Shown here: piece by piece, positions 14,442 through 27,395 of the stretch
How the letters are laid out: each line of letters opens with the position of its first letter
How positions within the stretch are numbered: position 1 is the first letter of the stretch
NCBI GenBank assembly: GCA_036897625.1
Contig: JAYMTA010000015.1
Location: 1-64,000 of the forward strand
Length of the DNA: 64,000 nucleotides
Direction of reading: 5' to 3'
From: Pelargonium cotyledonis
Taxonomy: Eukaryota; Streptophyta; Magnoliopsida; Geraniales; Geraniaceae
The notes under the pieces: model-generated
What the model saw: the letters and a program-made list of their open reading frames with translations, nothing else
Database searches by the model: none
What the model was told of the DNA's origin: nothing
Made by a program: the position numbers and the translations under genes

Positions 14442-17400
14442 TATTTAAAAGTGGACTCACCCATCGATAATAAAGAATAGAGTCCTTTAGGAGTAAAAAG
14501 TAATTTCTTTATAAAACTGACCAATAACTTACATATTATATAGAAAAGCAAGACATTAAACTCCGCCTTATCTTCGAGGGCAACTTGTTATTTAATCGAA
14601 CGAAAGACAGCTAAATATATTATCACTTTATAGGACTTTATGATCTGAAATCCCCAGAGGAGAGTAGAGTTAAGCGTAAATATGTAAAGACTGGGCAAGC
14701 TTTGTCCAGTGTAATTGAATTCTAGAAAACGGATACCCTTGTTTCTCTTGTTAAAACTGTCTTTGACTCTTGCTTAGAAAAAGGGGCCTTTAGCTTTTAT
14801 AGAAAATCCATGCGTTTTTATCCTAGTACAAACTTAGATTTATATCTTGATATTGAATGGGGTAAGATAGAAAATATATGTTTGAAATTACTAATTCGAT
14901 ATATCAAGAGAACAAAACTAGAGAATTCGTAGGTTTCGTGGTATTAAAAACTAGACTAAGTCTTTCCTTACATTATCGCGTAAGAACTCGTAAACGGGAA
15001 ACTTTGTTAGGACTTGACTTAACTACACAACTTTTACTGGGTTTCCGATAGTTGCTTGGCCGGCTAAAAAATTTCTTTTTGGTCTGGGCCGATCGAAAAA
15101 CAGAAACTTTTTGTAGTGTTTAACCGGCTGACTTCAGATACTTTTATAGTAAATGGGAGAACTAAATAGATTTAGAAAGCTTGAAGGAGTAAGTAACCTT
15201 CGAATAGACATGCCTAATTTTAAGGAGCTTCCCTATAGACTTTAGCTGGAATTCCTTCTTTTAACTTGTTTCCTTTGGGAAATTGCCTAGCAGAAAGTAT
15301 GATACAAAAATTAGGGGCTTTCGAGGAACCCTTCTATAGGGCTTATATTCAGATCAGTCTGGTAACTGTCAAGTATATATTTTTTTAATATGTTAGGATT
15401 AAGGATAATACATTGCAAAAAGAGACCTTAGTCTTGCTTTCAAAAGTTTATCCTAGTTGATCTTATTTAGAATGGACCTAAAAACCCAAAGAACACTTAT
15501 GGTGCAATCGCCGGGTGGAATAGGAGTCAGTACTTATAATAACCGAATGGCTTATGAACTACTCGACTCTCTGAAGAAAGCTTCGGGAATTCCTAGTTTT
15601 TCCGTTTTTAGAGAAACCCTTTCCATTTATTTTTAGTAATCTATATTATACATTTCTACTAAAGGAGAGCCATTCTGGTCAATCAACATTGAAATAGGTA
15701 ACTTTTTCGGTATATTTATTTCATTCCTATGTACTTACACCTAAATTAAAGTAAAGCCGGTTTGATTTCTTTGTCTTACGTTTTTCAAAGTTAAGAGTCT
15801 CGATCCATAATAAAGCATTAACTTACTAGTTGTTATAGAGACTCTCCGGCCCCTAAAAGTTAGAATACTCCCTCCTTTTTATCTAGATTTAATAAGAGAT
15901 TCATACGGGGTTCCTTTGTTTTAAGCAGCAGTTATAAAGCATACATTCAAATTCTATATCTTTTCATGTATATTCCCTTTGAAACTCTAAGGTGAGATAA
16001 GAACTATTAGAGATATTTAGTTGTACTTTTTGGTTTTTAATAGGCTTTACTGGGTTATCCTTAGATATTTTAGAGAAAGTGAACCGAGGTTAGTGAACAC
16101 GAGCCAAATTTACTCAAATTTCAATACTATATAAATAACAACTAATATCATATCTATTTATAAATCCCTTTATATCCCCAAAACTACTCCTGCAAGTGGA
16201 GAACTCCCTATCAATGAAAGAAAGAACTCAAGTCAAAGACATTCCGAAAGGGACACTTACAGAAGTCAATTGGGAGGGTTCGAGTACTAGAAAAAATTAT
16301 AGATAGAAGAATATTGTATTTCCATAAGGATTATCAGTTTCTACAGGAGAATGCGGGTAAGTTTAGTAAAAATCTAGGTTTGAGAAGGTTTATTTGGGAC
16401 CTGACTTGTACTCGTAGAGTAATATGCGGTATAACAAGCAAAGAATCACGTGTACCCACACTTTTGTTTCTCCCCCCTTTTTTTTTCTTATTTTTAGTCA
16501 ACGCCCAAACCTACAGGACTATAGTAATCAGAAGTCTCCGTTATTCTTTTGGATCTAGGGTTGCCCCTCGTTAAATATCATATGAGACCTCTAACTCTTG
16601 AAGTACTTCACTGGCTTTTCCTCTAGGAAATTCACTTATATCACGTTTTAACTATAGATTCAAGTTATACGCTGTTTGTCCTATCAATAAGTAGGACTCC
16701 CTATGCGTACTAAATCACTTATATAGAACCAGGTAGCTCAGAAGTTCCTTTAGGGGTTACTAATCATAATTTTTGTATCTTAGCTAGATCTGATAAGAGC
16801 TGTTGTATAGCTATAGCATATCGACTCTTTTTTGACTCTACCACCCCCCGCCCTTTCTACTCTCGTTTCATTTTAAGCCTATCTTCTATAGGGGCATTCC
16901 TTTTATAAAAGACTTATCGCGAGTAGAAAGCTTAGAATATGGTATTTTCGAGTTTAATGACCTTAGCACAAGCATACCTTTGTATAACTCGGAACTTATA
17001 CACCTTTTTAGCCTTAGAACGAAATTCTTTAGTCGCTGTAACCTCGCCCTCGTATTGTCAATACCGGAAGGGTTTATAAGCGAAACTCGTAGTCCAAGGA
17101 GACCTTCCTATATCTAGTATTTTTCAAGAGTTAAGTACTCATTTTGGATTTTTTATTCGCTTTATTCAGATCAAAAAGAATCCTTAAGAAGCGGGACCGC
17201 TATAGACTTAAAAAAGGATTTTATGTAAGACTTAGTACTTCGTTTCATCGAATTTAGGATTCTACGAACCCCATCCCCATTCTGTAAAGGCAATACTCTT
17301 TATTTCGCTAATAAAAATAAGAGTTCCGTCACAAGCAGAAGTTCTCTAAGTGAAATCAATATTCAAGGTTGTTCTATCTTACCTTTGTGTCTCTCCCCTT

Positions 17401-19709
17401 ATATTCCCATAAAGCACCTCTCCGACTAAGCCTGCTACTAGTCCCTTTTCCCTAATGTTTTCGGGAAATCAGTAGCTCGTTTGGAATCCATTTGAAATTT
17501 TAAGAGTCTAAGACCGGCCCAAGGAACTTTTCTTATATCTTCCTAACTTTAAAAAGGGGCTTCCTCTTTTAAGTCGACAAGTATAAGAGCTGAAAAGTAG
17601 ACTTAGTAGCCGAGTGTATCTTCACTTTTTTTTTTAAGGATTGACTATATGGGACTACAGGAACTGGTACTACTAATAAAGTAATAAAGAGGGGCTCTAA
17701 TACGAAAAGACTCTTCTCTTGAAAACCACTAGTCATACTCTTAGCATACTAAAAAATTTGAGGCAAACTTGTTTTTATTACCCTTATTAGTTATACTCTA
17801 TACTTAATTACTAGAACAAATTCAATACAGAACCCCGATTCCCAAGACTCCCTCTTTATGAAAAAATTGCTATATTCTTAGGACTTTAATGTGACAAACT
17901 ATTTAGAATCCCCACTTCCTAGAGAGAAGGGTTTCGCGGAAATAGAGAAAAAGTTTAGAGTGTTATTTAAAGCTCTATATTAGAGGGGTTAAACTGTTCG
18001 AAGTGTTATGAGCGATCTCCAGTGGATTTTTAAGTACTAGACTACGAGGAGCTCTCGTCAACAAGGAGAGGGTAAAAGTACGAGGTTTACTGATTTCCGG
18101 GACTTTAGGGCTTTCAGTTCGCGAATTCCTTAATTTTTAGTTCAAGCATGAGCTTAATCTTACCTCGAGCATAAGGGAAATAGAAACTTCTTGCTAAGGT
18201 AGCAATTTGTATATCTTTTTTTAAAAGGAGCACCCGAACATGTGTATTCTTGAGACCTCCCTTTGGGGTGTCCTATACTGTACTGGTCTTTCTCTATAAT
18301 TCAAGCGGTGTACACTCTTTTCAAGGTTTTATTTCTTAGTTTTTATAGGCTGCCAAGAAACCCGTATTGGTAAGCTGCTCTATTACATTTTCTACGCTAC
18401 TTCAGGGGCTTTTCAGAAAATCTTTTTATTAGAACTAAATCCAGGGATGCGTTGTGGGTTTCCTTTCCAAAGAAATTCTATTATCTATATAAGTGATTGT
18501 CAAGATTAAACTATTAAACTTTACTTTATTAAGTGGAATCTATTTAGTATGTGATAACAGGGTTTTGAGTCTTTTGGATACAATAAATTTACCAAATATC
18601 GGGGAACCTAGCACTCTTTCCAAGGAGGGCTTAACAAACAGGTCTTTGGACGAAAGGGAGTTGCTAAAATAAATTGAATCTTTAGTTTAGTATTAGAGGT
18701 AGGTAAGGACAAAAAGGACATATAAAAAATATGAGTAACTTACGTATTATCAGGAATTTGCTCAGTCCTAAGTTTTATTTAAATTACGAGATGTATAAAT
18801 CCAGTAGGTACTCGTGCAAATAAAAAGAGTCCTAGTATAAAAGACGGTGCGGCAAGATGCATCGACTATATATTTTCACTTAATTTTACACAAGTGTACC
18901 TTGGTTAGCGTTTTTCCAAATGGGGTTTCGAATTCAGTACAGTGTTTAAGATGGGAGGAGATAATAAAGAAGTAAAGTATATAAAAAAAGGTCCTACTAC
19001 AAGGTCCACTTGCTAAGAAATTTTAATTAGTACAAACAGGACATTCTCCAACGGGATCTTATAGATTTATTTTAGATTTATTTAAATGGCAAATAAATAT
19101 TTATTGAGACTATGGCACCCTTTTACGGTTAAGTGTAAAAACTGCCTTTTACTAGGAATTACCTCTTTTATCTGCTACCAGTTTTAGTCATAAGTATCCA
19201 TATAAGAATTTAAATAAGATAGAACTTACTTTATATCCCAAGTTTCTGTAGGTTTTGTTCTGTAATTATATATTATATACTAAATAAGAAATCTTATTAT
19301 TTTTATTTTAACCCTTCAGCATACCCTTTTAGGCGGGGCTTTTTATCGAAAGCTCTATTTTAACTAGAATGGAGTCCTTTTTTAGGGTATATTCAGCTAA
19401 AATCTTAATATTCGATGAGGGCTCTTCTTTTGTAAATAGTATACACTTTTAAAAGGAATCAATTATATAGAAAATCAATCCTAAACTGCATGCTACTTAA
19501 GGCCCTTCCTAACAATAGTGGAATTGGGATAATACTTACTCGGATTTTACTTTCCCCGACCCTTTATATAGCTTATCAGCACGTACTTCCCTTTATTCTT
19601 CTTCTTATAATAAAAATTTAAGCTTTTGCTTAGGAGCATCCCATACCAATAGGGGCTTAATTCCACACGTAAGAATTAAGAGTAGGACTTCTTTAATCCA
19701 ATGTTTAAC
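14442..19709. other. AT-rich spacer, no gene seen
   Basis: No gene is recognised. An 86-codon open frame at 16314-16574 (plus) has no identifiable domain and begins with a non-ATG codon. The 15050-15135 stretch contains two GGCCGGCT/AACCGGCT-like strings in direct orientation, without a wider repeat. Confidence 0.55.
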
Positions 19710-19765
19710 CAAACTTGAACCTATGGCATCTGATAACTTGTTGGCTTGCTCTACCACTTGTAAAA
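19710..19765 (-). pseudogene. tRNA-like relic
   Basis: On the minus strand CAAGTGGTAGAGCA (a D-arm) is followed after about 18 bases by GATGCCATAGGTTCAAG, a T-arm resembling the GGCCATAGGTTCGAATCC of plant mitochondrial trnP. The anticodon stem does not pair, the spacing between the arms is short, and the acceptor is absent. It may join parts of two tRNAs. Confidence 0.35.
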
Positions 19766-22700
19766 GAAAGTCAGACTAAATGGAACACGTAATCAGAAAA
19801 ATAGGACAGATTTTCTTACTTTTATTACATGGGTTCACTTGCATTTAAAAGAAGAAATCCATTAATTTCACCGGTTATTAAGTCTAGAGTTAGTTACTCC
19901 TCTCTACTTTTTTCTCTAAAGCAGGACAGGAATACCAGGTATCTATGAATATCCATTATGAGTGACGAGTCTTCAGCATTTAATGAATTTCGTTTTTGAG
20001 ATCGTTTGCGAACACTTGTTAAGACATAAACATATATTTTTCTCAATAAAGAAAGAGGAACACAATAGAACGGATAAGATATTATTTGTACATAATCTAC
20101 TAGATCCACAGTTAGTAATACCATAAAGATATCAAGTAATTAAATCTAGTTAGATAGCTTTTATTGGAGGTAACTATTAATCCGTTGTATATTAAAAGCT
20201 TAAATTATACTTATGATGTTGCAAAAGCGAGACCTTTTTTTTAGAAAGACTTGACTTGACCTTATAGTAACAGTATTCAGCTAATTAGATTCAGGCTTCA
20301 ACTACTCTTGGACTTCAGTCTATGTAAAAATTTGTATTTAAGGTAATTTTTAAGGGCACCTAAGATATATTAATTTGATATCTTTAGTACTTTATATAAA
20401 TAAGAATCTAGCCCGTAGCTTCTTTTACCCTGGCTCGTCTCAAGAAGTGATGAGTAAATTGGAGAGTCTTTTCTCTTGTAAAACTCTGAAACCGGGCTCG
20501 GTCTCTCCCTTACCGTTCCTAAAGAATTAAAACGTCTTACAATTCCTACTGTGATTAAAAACTTCCCTTTTAGTATTTTTCAGCAATTACCGGATACTAG
20601 AAATAGGAAAGCTTAAAATCCTAGTACGGATTACCCCTATTTAACAAGAGAAACCTTTAGCGGATTCATTCCCGCTTAGAAGAAATCAGTACAGACTACT
20701 TCTAGAATAAAAGGGTAGAATGCCCCGTATAAATCTATAAATGCAAAGGGGAGGTCTCCTTTGTAGTGTTCTCCTGCGAATCCACTCTAAAAGAAGCAGG
20801 ATTTTTAGGGCAGTACTGGGAATTTTAAGAAAACTGAAAGACTTTTAGTTTTAGTAACAAATCTTGTCCAAAACGGAATTACTTATATATGAAATTCTTC
20901 ATTATGTTCTACATCTACAGTTAAAAGCAGCTTCTCTGATGAGTTTTATAAATAAACGGTAACACGCGGTTTAATTCGTAGGTATGCCAATGGTTCTAAT
21001 CGGCTTAAAGCTCTAGGTCTCTCCCACCCCGGAGCATGTCATATCGTCTTAGCTGTCGACTGCTACAGACCTTCTTTAGGGGACGCTCAGCCAATCATGA
21101 TAAAGTGATCCTAGAAAAGCCCTGTTCCCCACCAAGTTTCTTATAATGTATAATATAAAAAGATCTAGGCTTGCCTTGCAGACTGCCAAACTGAGAAAGA
21201 AAAAGCCTTAGTATCATCCCTTATCTAAAAGTCAGTGCAATATAATGATACTGGGTAGCTGCCTAGGAATTTCTCAAATAATTTTTTGGCGGCAATCCGA
21301 AAAAATTAAGAAAAGGAAACAGCGCCTGAAAACTATGATCGTAATAAGCTGCCTACTGGGATGGCAGACATGTAAGGAAAAATAAGATCAAATAAATGCC
21401 GCTGTAATGGAAGACTTTAACTAATAAATACGTCATATTAAACGATTTTGGAAATAAGAAGACTCCGCGGAGCAAACAAATTGGTGCAGGCTATACCTTT
21501 TTTATAAACTTATTACTTTACAGAAAGGAATAAGAATGAGTTAAATATACGAAGCTAAAGAGGACCCGCTTGAATAACAGGATTTTAGTCAGTTAGTTTT
21601 TCCTTTTTCAATAGGTGGGAATACTTACAGATAGTACACAAGCAAACCTTTAAAATAGGGGTCAAACTCTACCTAAGAGGAGTTTTTTCCATTACTCATT
21701 TTACGTTAAAAAAAGAGAATCTGGGAATACGACATAAATTTATCTTCCGAATTGTCCTAACACTTTAAAATTTCTTAATTGCACATATAAATAAGTAATA
21801 TACTGTCTTGTACAATAGTAATTAACCCGAAATGCCCTAATTTTCGGTCAATTCTCAAACTTAATAACCCTGCATACTCTAAACTTTATCAAGGAATCTA
21901 AATGCTATAGTATATTACACCTAAAAGATTGACTTTTTGTTAAGTTATTACTGAATCTGATTTATAAATGACATAATATACTAGGCTGTAGTTTCCTAAA
22001 TCAACAAAAAAGTATTGAAACCCCTTGGGTATTCTAATCTTATACTTAAGTTTGCGATTACTATGATTACTATGACAGATTCCTCTATTTGAATTCTACA
22101 ACAAAGCTTTAGTTCCACTTAATTTTTTAAGAAAAAAAAAGTACACTTTTATATTTAAGGAGGAGGACCCTTGATATATTTTCATACCAGTTTATTTTAC
22201 CACTTATCTCGTCTGGGTAGGCTAACTCTTTCTGGTTTCCCACTTTTGGGATGCACTTAATTGTAAACCCTTTCCCTAGAGACTTAATTAGATAATAATA
22301 GAATTTTCCGGTACTTTATCCTTGCGAGAGATCAAATATTTTGTTGTTTTGTTATGCTATCTCAGCTTTATGTTATCAATAGCAGAAAAAGGGTAGGATT
22401 TACTTATAGTATTTGAACTAATGACATTCTATAAATTGCCGGTGTGTTTGACCACTTTTAAGAGGGGCCTACTAAAGAGGAGGGGTCTTTAACTTATTTA
22501 TAGTTCTCGGCTATTAAAGCTTAATATACGGCAAAGAAGGAAAAAAGCCTAGTTTAAGGTTATAAGGGGATCCTCGGCGCTACAAGATAGTGTCTCCTTA
22601 GCACTCTTTTATATAATTGAAGTAACTAAACTTACTAGCAAACATAAAAGTGAGTAATCCCGTATTTGCGAGGACCCTTAAATTGAATAAAGAATGGTTT

Positions 22701-23679
22701 AAAACGACATGTTTATCCTCTTTAAAAATTCCTTGTTTTCACTCAAGTGAATAAATAACCCCTAATTTTACAGAATAAGGTCCCCTAAATTCGGAAGATA
22801 TATACACAACTAAGAAAAGGAAAGATAGGTACTCTTTTTGTACTAACTTGGCGAGTTGGAAATTCTAGAATCTAATTGATTGCTCCTAGTGAAAATGCTA
22901 GCATAGAAAAGAACCTATTATATTTTTTACAGATTAGCGAAAGTAGTAAGTACTCCTTGATTAGGTATAAAACAGCCCCTTTTGCTTTACATATTCCGAA
23001 ATACCAGGCTCTACTTATAGTAAAGACAAGGCAAGAATTGGGAAACCAAACAAAAAGACCAAGAGTATCAAGATTACCTACTCGATTTTGACTGTGCTTT
23101 CTTAGCGTAATCACTCTCGGAAGAAGTAGGCTAATGAATCCGTGTTCTTTGGATGCTGGATCCCTCTATTGTATTTATTTGTTATTATCTTCTCGTACTG
23201 TAAGTAAATTCTTACTTCTTGACGAGTTCGTCCAAGCTGCAATAAAAAGGTATTCCTTAATATGTATGTGGAACCAAACATGGATTCTTGATTGAGCTCC
23301 TTTGTAGTAAAGTCTAATAAATAGCTAGCTGATTCCGTATATAAGAGATCCGTACCCGACGAAAGATCCGCTTAGCTTATTTTAGCGTGACTCGAACCAT
23401 GATACAAATGCTTTCCTATTTTTTGGTATGAGCCTTGGAAGAGTGGATGGATACACGAGATGTTTCATATATTCCTCTTGATAGAGGAGTCTCTTCATTA
23501 TCTTTTTTGGTCTCATTTCTATAGCGGATGCCCCGAAATTTAGTAGAATAACAGAGGGGTGTATCGCTAACATATTTTTATCGCGGTTATACTAGATAAT
23601 GTTAACGCTACTGGAAGCCGCTAATTTAGCTATTAGGATTATGTTGATACTATAAATTCTATTGATAAACATACTCTGG
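19766..23679. other. AT-rich spacer, no gene seen
   Basis: No gene is recognised. The two opposing 71- and 80-codon frames at about 22872-23114 overlap almost exactly, which is typical of chance frames read on both strands. A short 9-bp tandem pair (GATTACTAT) lies at 22056-22073. Confidence 0.6.
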
Positions 23680-23760
23680 GGTTAGGCTTGAACCTCTAGC
23701 TGTTCTTGTCCAAAACCAGACTGACTTCGTACTTTCATCTATTCTCGATTCATGAACTTT
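23680..23760 (-). pseudogene. Possible trnP- or trnQ-like relic
   Basis: On the minus strand GTCTGGTTTTGGACAAG resembles the anticodon region of a Pro(UGG) or Gln(UUG) tRNA. It is followed by AGAGGTTCAAGCC, a T-arm-like string. The anticodon stem is weak, the T-stem is imperfect, and no D-arm with correct spacing is seen. Confidence 0.25.
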
Positions 23761-26169
23761 TTATTTGGTTACAAGTGTGTATTACTAACTCTAATTTTTT
23801 ACCAGTCTACCCTTTATTTAATACTTTAAAAATTCTTGAAAAACTGCAGGAATTTATATCAATATAGATGTAGAACAAATCTTTATATTAGTTTTTTAGG
23901 CATTAAAGTACTAAATAACTAACAGAAAAGGACGCCGAGTTATAGCAGTGGTTCACAAACTCATGGAAGAGTGCTCCTGAAAAATAAGGAGTATTTAACT
24001 TTATAATAAAAAATCAAGACTCTATATACGGGAGTTTCAAGTCTAAGAAAAGAAAAGGCAGGTATCCTTTGTTTTTGCTAATGTAAGAGGAACCCTAATA
24101 TCCGATATAGAGTCCATAGATGTCCGATTATGTATCTAAGCCTCTTTTTTCTCTTGAAACACCGTTGGTTAAGATTTGATGGGCTTATTTCGATCCCTGA
24201 CTCAAGGTGGAAACTTAAGCTTTAACAGCATATTCCTTTGGGTCTTAAGTAACAGAAACTAAGACAAATAAGGAATATAGCAATAAGAATCTCAATTTTG
24301 AGCAGTGAATACACTTTATAAGTTTCTTATACACGCGCTTTTTAGTTCAAGCTTAAAAAAAGGAATAATAGTAACCCTCAATAAAAGGCCGCTGGATTCT
24401 ATAGTACCGAAAGGAGGAGACCCCGACAAATGAACCGGCTTCCATTCTTTTGTTAGTGTGACATTACCAAGATAACACCTTTACTAGAGCTTAGTTATAA
24501 GATAGCGTTTAAATCATTCCAGTTACATGAGTTGCACCCTTTTTCCGAGACATGCTATAAATAGGTTGCTTAGAGGGATTGCTAAGTTAGTATATCAGGG
24601 TTATGAGAAAAAACTAGAGATTTGAAATAGTGATTGATTTAACTGGCTAAAATCTTATCTTAATTAAGGTAAGCCTTCTACGATATACAGGGGAAGTTAT
24701 GTACAATCAAGTTTCAAGTTATCCCTTTTATGCTATATAGATAGACTAGCACTAAAAGCGGGTTTTACTATGATCAAGTTGAGTAAGATTCCTCGTAACT
24801 TAAGGGGGAACCCATAGAATAGAATTACTTGCGATTGTCTTAGTATTTAATAGAGTAGTATCCTTCTAATTACAGGTTTATATTACAGAAGTTAAAAAAG
24901 CATTAATATTTAATTACTTTAGGAGTTAGATCCACAAAAGTATCTACTTTACCCTTCAAGAGAGGGAAATTCCATTACATACTTAGAGCGCAAAAAAAAA
25001 GACAAGTGCTCAATAAAGCCCAGTTCGAACTCAAATAAAAGATGGGCAAATATATGAATTGAACTGCTTGCATCTTAGAAAGAACTCTGACTCAACTCTA
25101 AAAGAGTCCAAGAAGGAACAAACCAAGAGAAGAGACCACCTAAAGTCTAAAGTAAAGTTGGTTTCTGTTGCGAGTAAAAAGTCATACATACAAGATTTAG
25201 ACTTTTATTGTAAGAATTAGGATGCTTGTAGTTGGATAAAATCGGAAGAAATAGGGTTTTTCTATTACTAGTTGTTGGTTTTTTTGTTGACACTTAGAAG
25301 TGTCTTCTCTCAAGATTATGTATTATGGGAGTTTTAAAGGGAGAAGATAATACTATTCTTGATAACCTCCCCTTTTTACTGAGATTTATAATATAATAGA
25401 GTTCTATCAATTAGAGTAGAATATCTGTGAACTATACTGTCAAAGCCAGAGTAAATCCAGCTTTAGTTAACCCAAGAGATACGAAAGAGCAATAAATAAA
25501 TCAGAAAATGAATAAATAAGTTCAGTATAATATTAAGATTTTTACTTAGAATACAACCTAGATTTATACCAGAACACATATTTACGTGACATAACATCTT
25601 TCTTGAGATATCCCTAATTATTCAGGCCAACTGGCAAATGTAGTATAAAGTTCAACAAGAAATTAAAGCCTAAGCTTAATAATCCTTGGTTCTAACCGAC
25701 TTTCAGAATATATCTACTCAATTTACTTATTATCTTGATCTGACTTTAACAGGTTTGGCTAATAAATTCACAAATTGAGGGATAGGTTTTAAACTTCTAA
25801 CGTTTTTAGAGAGTCTGACGTTATACTAGCTCTTAGTGATGTTTCATATTGGACTGCTACCCAAGAATATTGATTACTAAGGAGAAGTTGAGAGTAACTA
25901 TGTCACTATTAGACTCTCTATTAAGTAAAGTCCTTATTTGTTTAGGTGAATGCACAAGAGACGATACGACTAGGGTCAGTAATTTATTTATCTAGTTTTT
26001 CCAACGAATAGAGTAGCTTTTTAACGATTGTTATATTGAAAAAAATTTCAAGATAGAGAGGCTTGAAAACATCTTAAAACGCACGATAAATTAGGAACAG
26101 TTACGAGACACCTAAATTGCAGAAAAACGAAAGAATTTATATAAACCTTGGCATTCTTCTATTGAATCT
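23761..26169. other. AT-rich spacer, no gene seen
   Basis: No gene, strong hairpin or clear repeat is recognised in this stretch. Confidence 0.6.
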
Positions 26170-26500
26170 AAGTTCCTTTTTTCCTAAGTCCTTTAGTATC
26201 TAAATTCTACACTTCAACTTCTATACAATATAAGAATACAAATCCATTCTTCTACCGGTTCCTTAACATCCTTACAAGACAAGAATACAATAACTACATT
26301 AGCTACAATAAGGCTAGCAGCTCTTAAGAGTACGTACAGCTAACATCTCTCTTATAATATAAACTTACAAAGAGAGGAATCTCCCATAATAAGGGTATAG
26401 CTAATAACAAGAAGAAGAGTACAGGTAAGGAGGGTTTCTTAATAGCTCTGAAGAATAGTTTAGGTAAAGCTCTTAAAAATAAGTAAGTCAAAAAAGTGTA
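26170..26500 (+). repeat. Fragment of the dispersed element family (tail part)
   Basis: This stretch contains AGCTACAATAAGG (26301-26313) followed by GCAGCTCTTAAGAGTA. It aligns by eye with AGCTACAAGG..AGCTCCTAAGAGTA at about 32112-32140 and with the AGCTACAATAAG tracts at 51.76 kb (minus) and 57.7 kb. It lacks the short reading frame and the GC-rich core seen in fuller copies. Boundaries are approximate. Confidence 0.5.
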
Positions 26501-27178
26501 GCTGCTTTAAAGGTTCTAGCAATTCAAGTAAGGAGTTGCCTGTTCCTCTGTGACCCGAATAAAAAAACTTAGCATATGAAGAACTTGTTTTGCACACTGA
26601 ATTTGTGATAACCGAGGGTTATAAGCCGAGAATATTAGTTAGCCATTAGTAACTATTATAATTAAGGGTCCCTTGTAGCCTATTATGATTATCTTATTCG
26701 TTCGTATATGTCCGGAGACTAAGTTATAAGAAAATTCTGTTATTGCCCTTTTTTAATAACCAAACATTATAAATGAAATAAGCTAATGTTTTAGTATTAA
26801 ACATTCTTAACCTTCAAAAACTGGAATAGGCTTCACTTACTACTATAGAATTCTTTATTTCCTAAACACCACTGGATACTATAAAGGAAACATCCAATAC
26901 CTCAGGTAGAGGCAGTGCTACAAACGATTTAACTAAAATCCAAAGGGAATTCATTCGGACACAATTGCCTTTCTTTACGCGGGCTGCCTAGCACTTGTTA
27001 CCTAAGCTTATATATTTTTGGATATTGGATATTTGAAATTTTAATAAATACTAAGAAAAACCTTGAAGCCTTAATACCAAGACTAAGAAGCAAGAATCGC
27101 GTGAGATAAACAAGCAGCTCTGGAAATACTATTATGCGAAAAGGGACAGGAGACTTTCCAAAGTCTAGGTATCTCCAA

Positions 27179-27204
27179 TACAGAAGTAAAGTACAGAAGT
27201 AAAG
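27179..27204. repeat. 13-bp tandem duplication
   Basis: TACAGAAGTAAAG occurs twice head to tail without mismatch. It is a recent local duplication in spacer. Confidence 0.85.
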
Positions 27205-27299
27205 ACACTGAAACGAAGGAGTGTCTGCTAATCGGCTTCCAAAAGGAACAGCAATTGGAGAATTCCCTAAATAACTTCTAGAATCCAAGCTTACTTATA

Positions 27300-27395
27300 A
27301 ATAGAGCTGTGTTAATACGATGCAGCACTCCTTTTTAAAGGTTAAATCAAGGCTGCACCCTGCCGATATGCAACGGTTCAAGTCCCCAAATCTCA
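27300..27395 (+). pseudogene. Possible tRNA relic
   Basis: GCAACGGTTCAAGTCC at about 27370-27385 resembles a T-arm. Upstream CTCCTTTTTAAAGG can form a short stem where an anticodon arm might be expected. No good D-arm and no acceptor pairing are seen. This may be coincidence. Confidence 0.2.

Noticed and set aside
15050-15135. Possible inverted repeat around GGCCGGCTAAAAAATTTC
   Set aside because: The two CCGGCT strings are in direct, not inverted, orientation and the similarity does not extend.
16314-16574. 86-codon open frame, plus strand
   Set aside because: No domain, non-ATG start and no conserved copy elsewhere in the window.
22872-23114. Two opposing frames of 71 and 80 codons
   Set aside because: They overlap on opposite strands with no recognisable domain; mirror-image chance frames.
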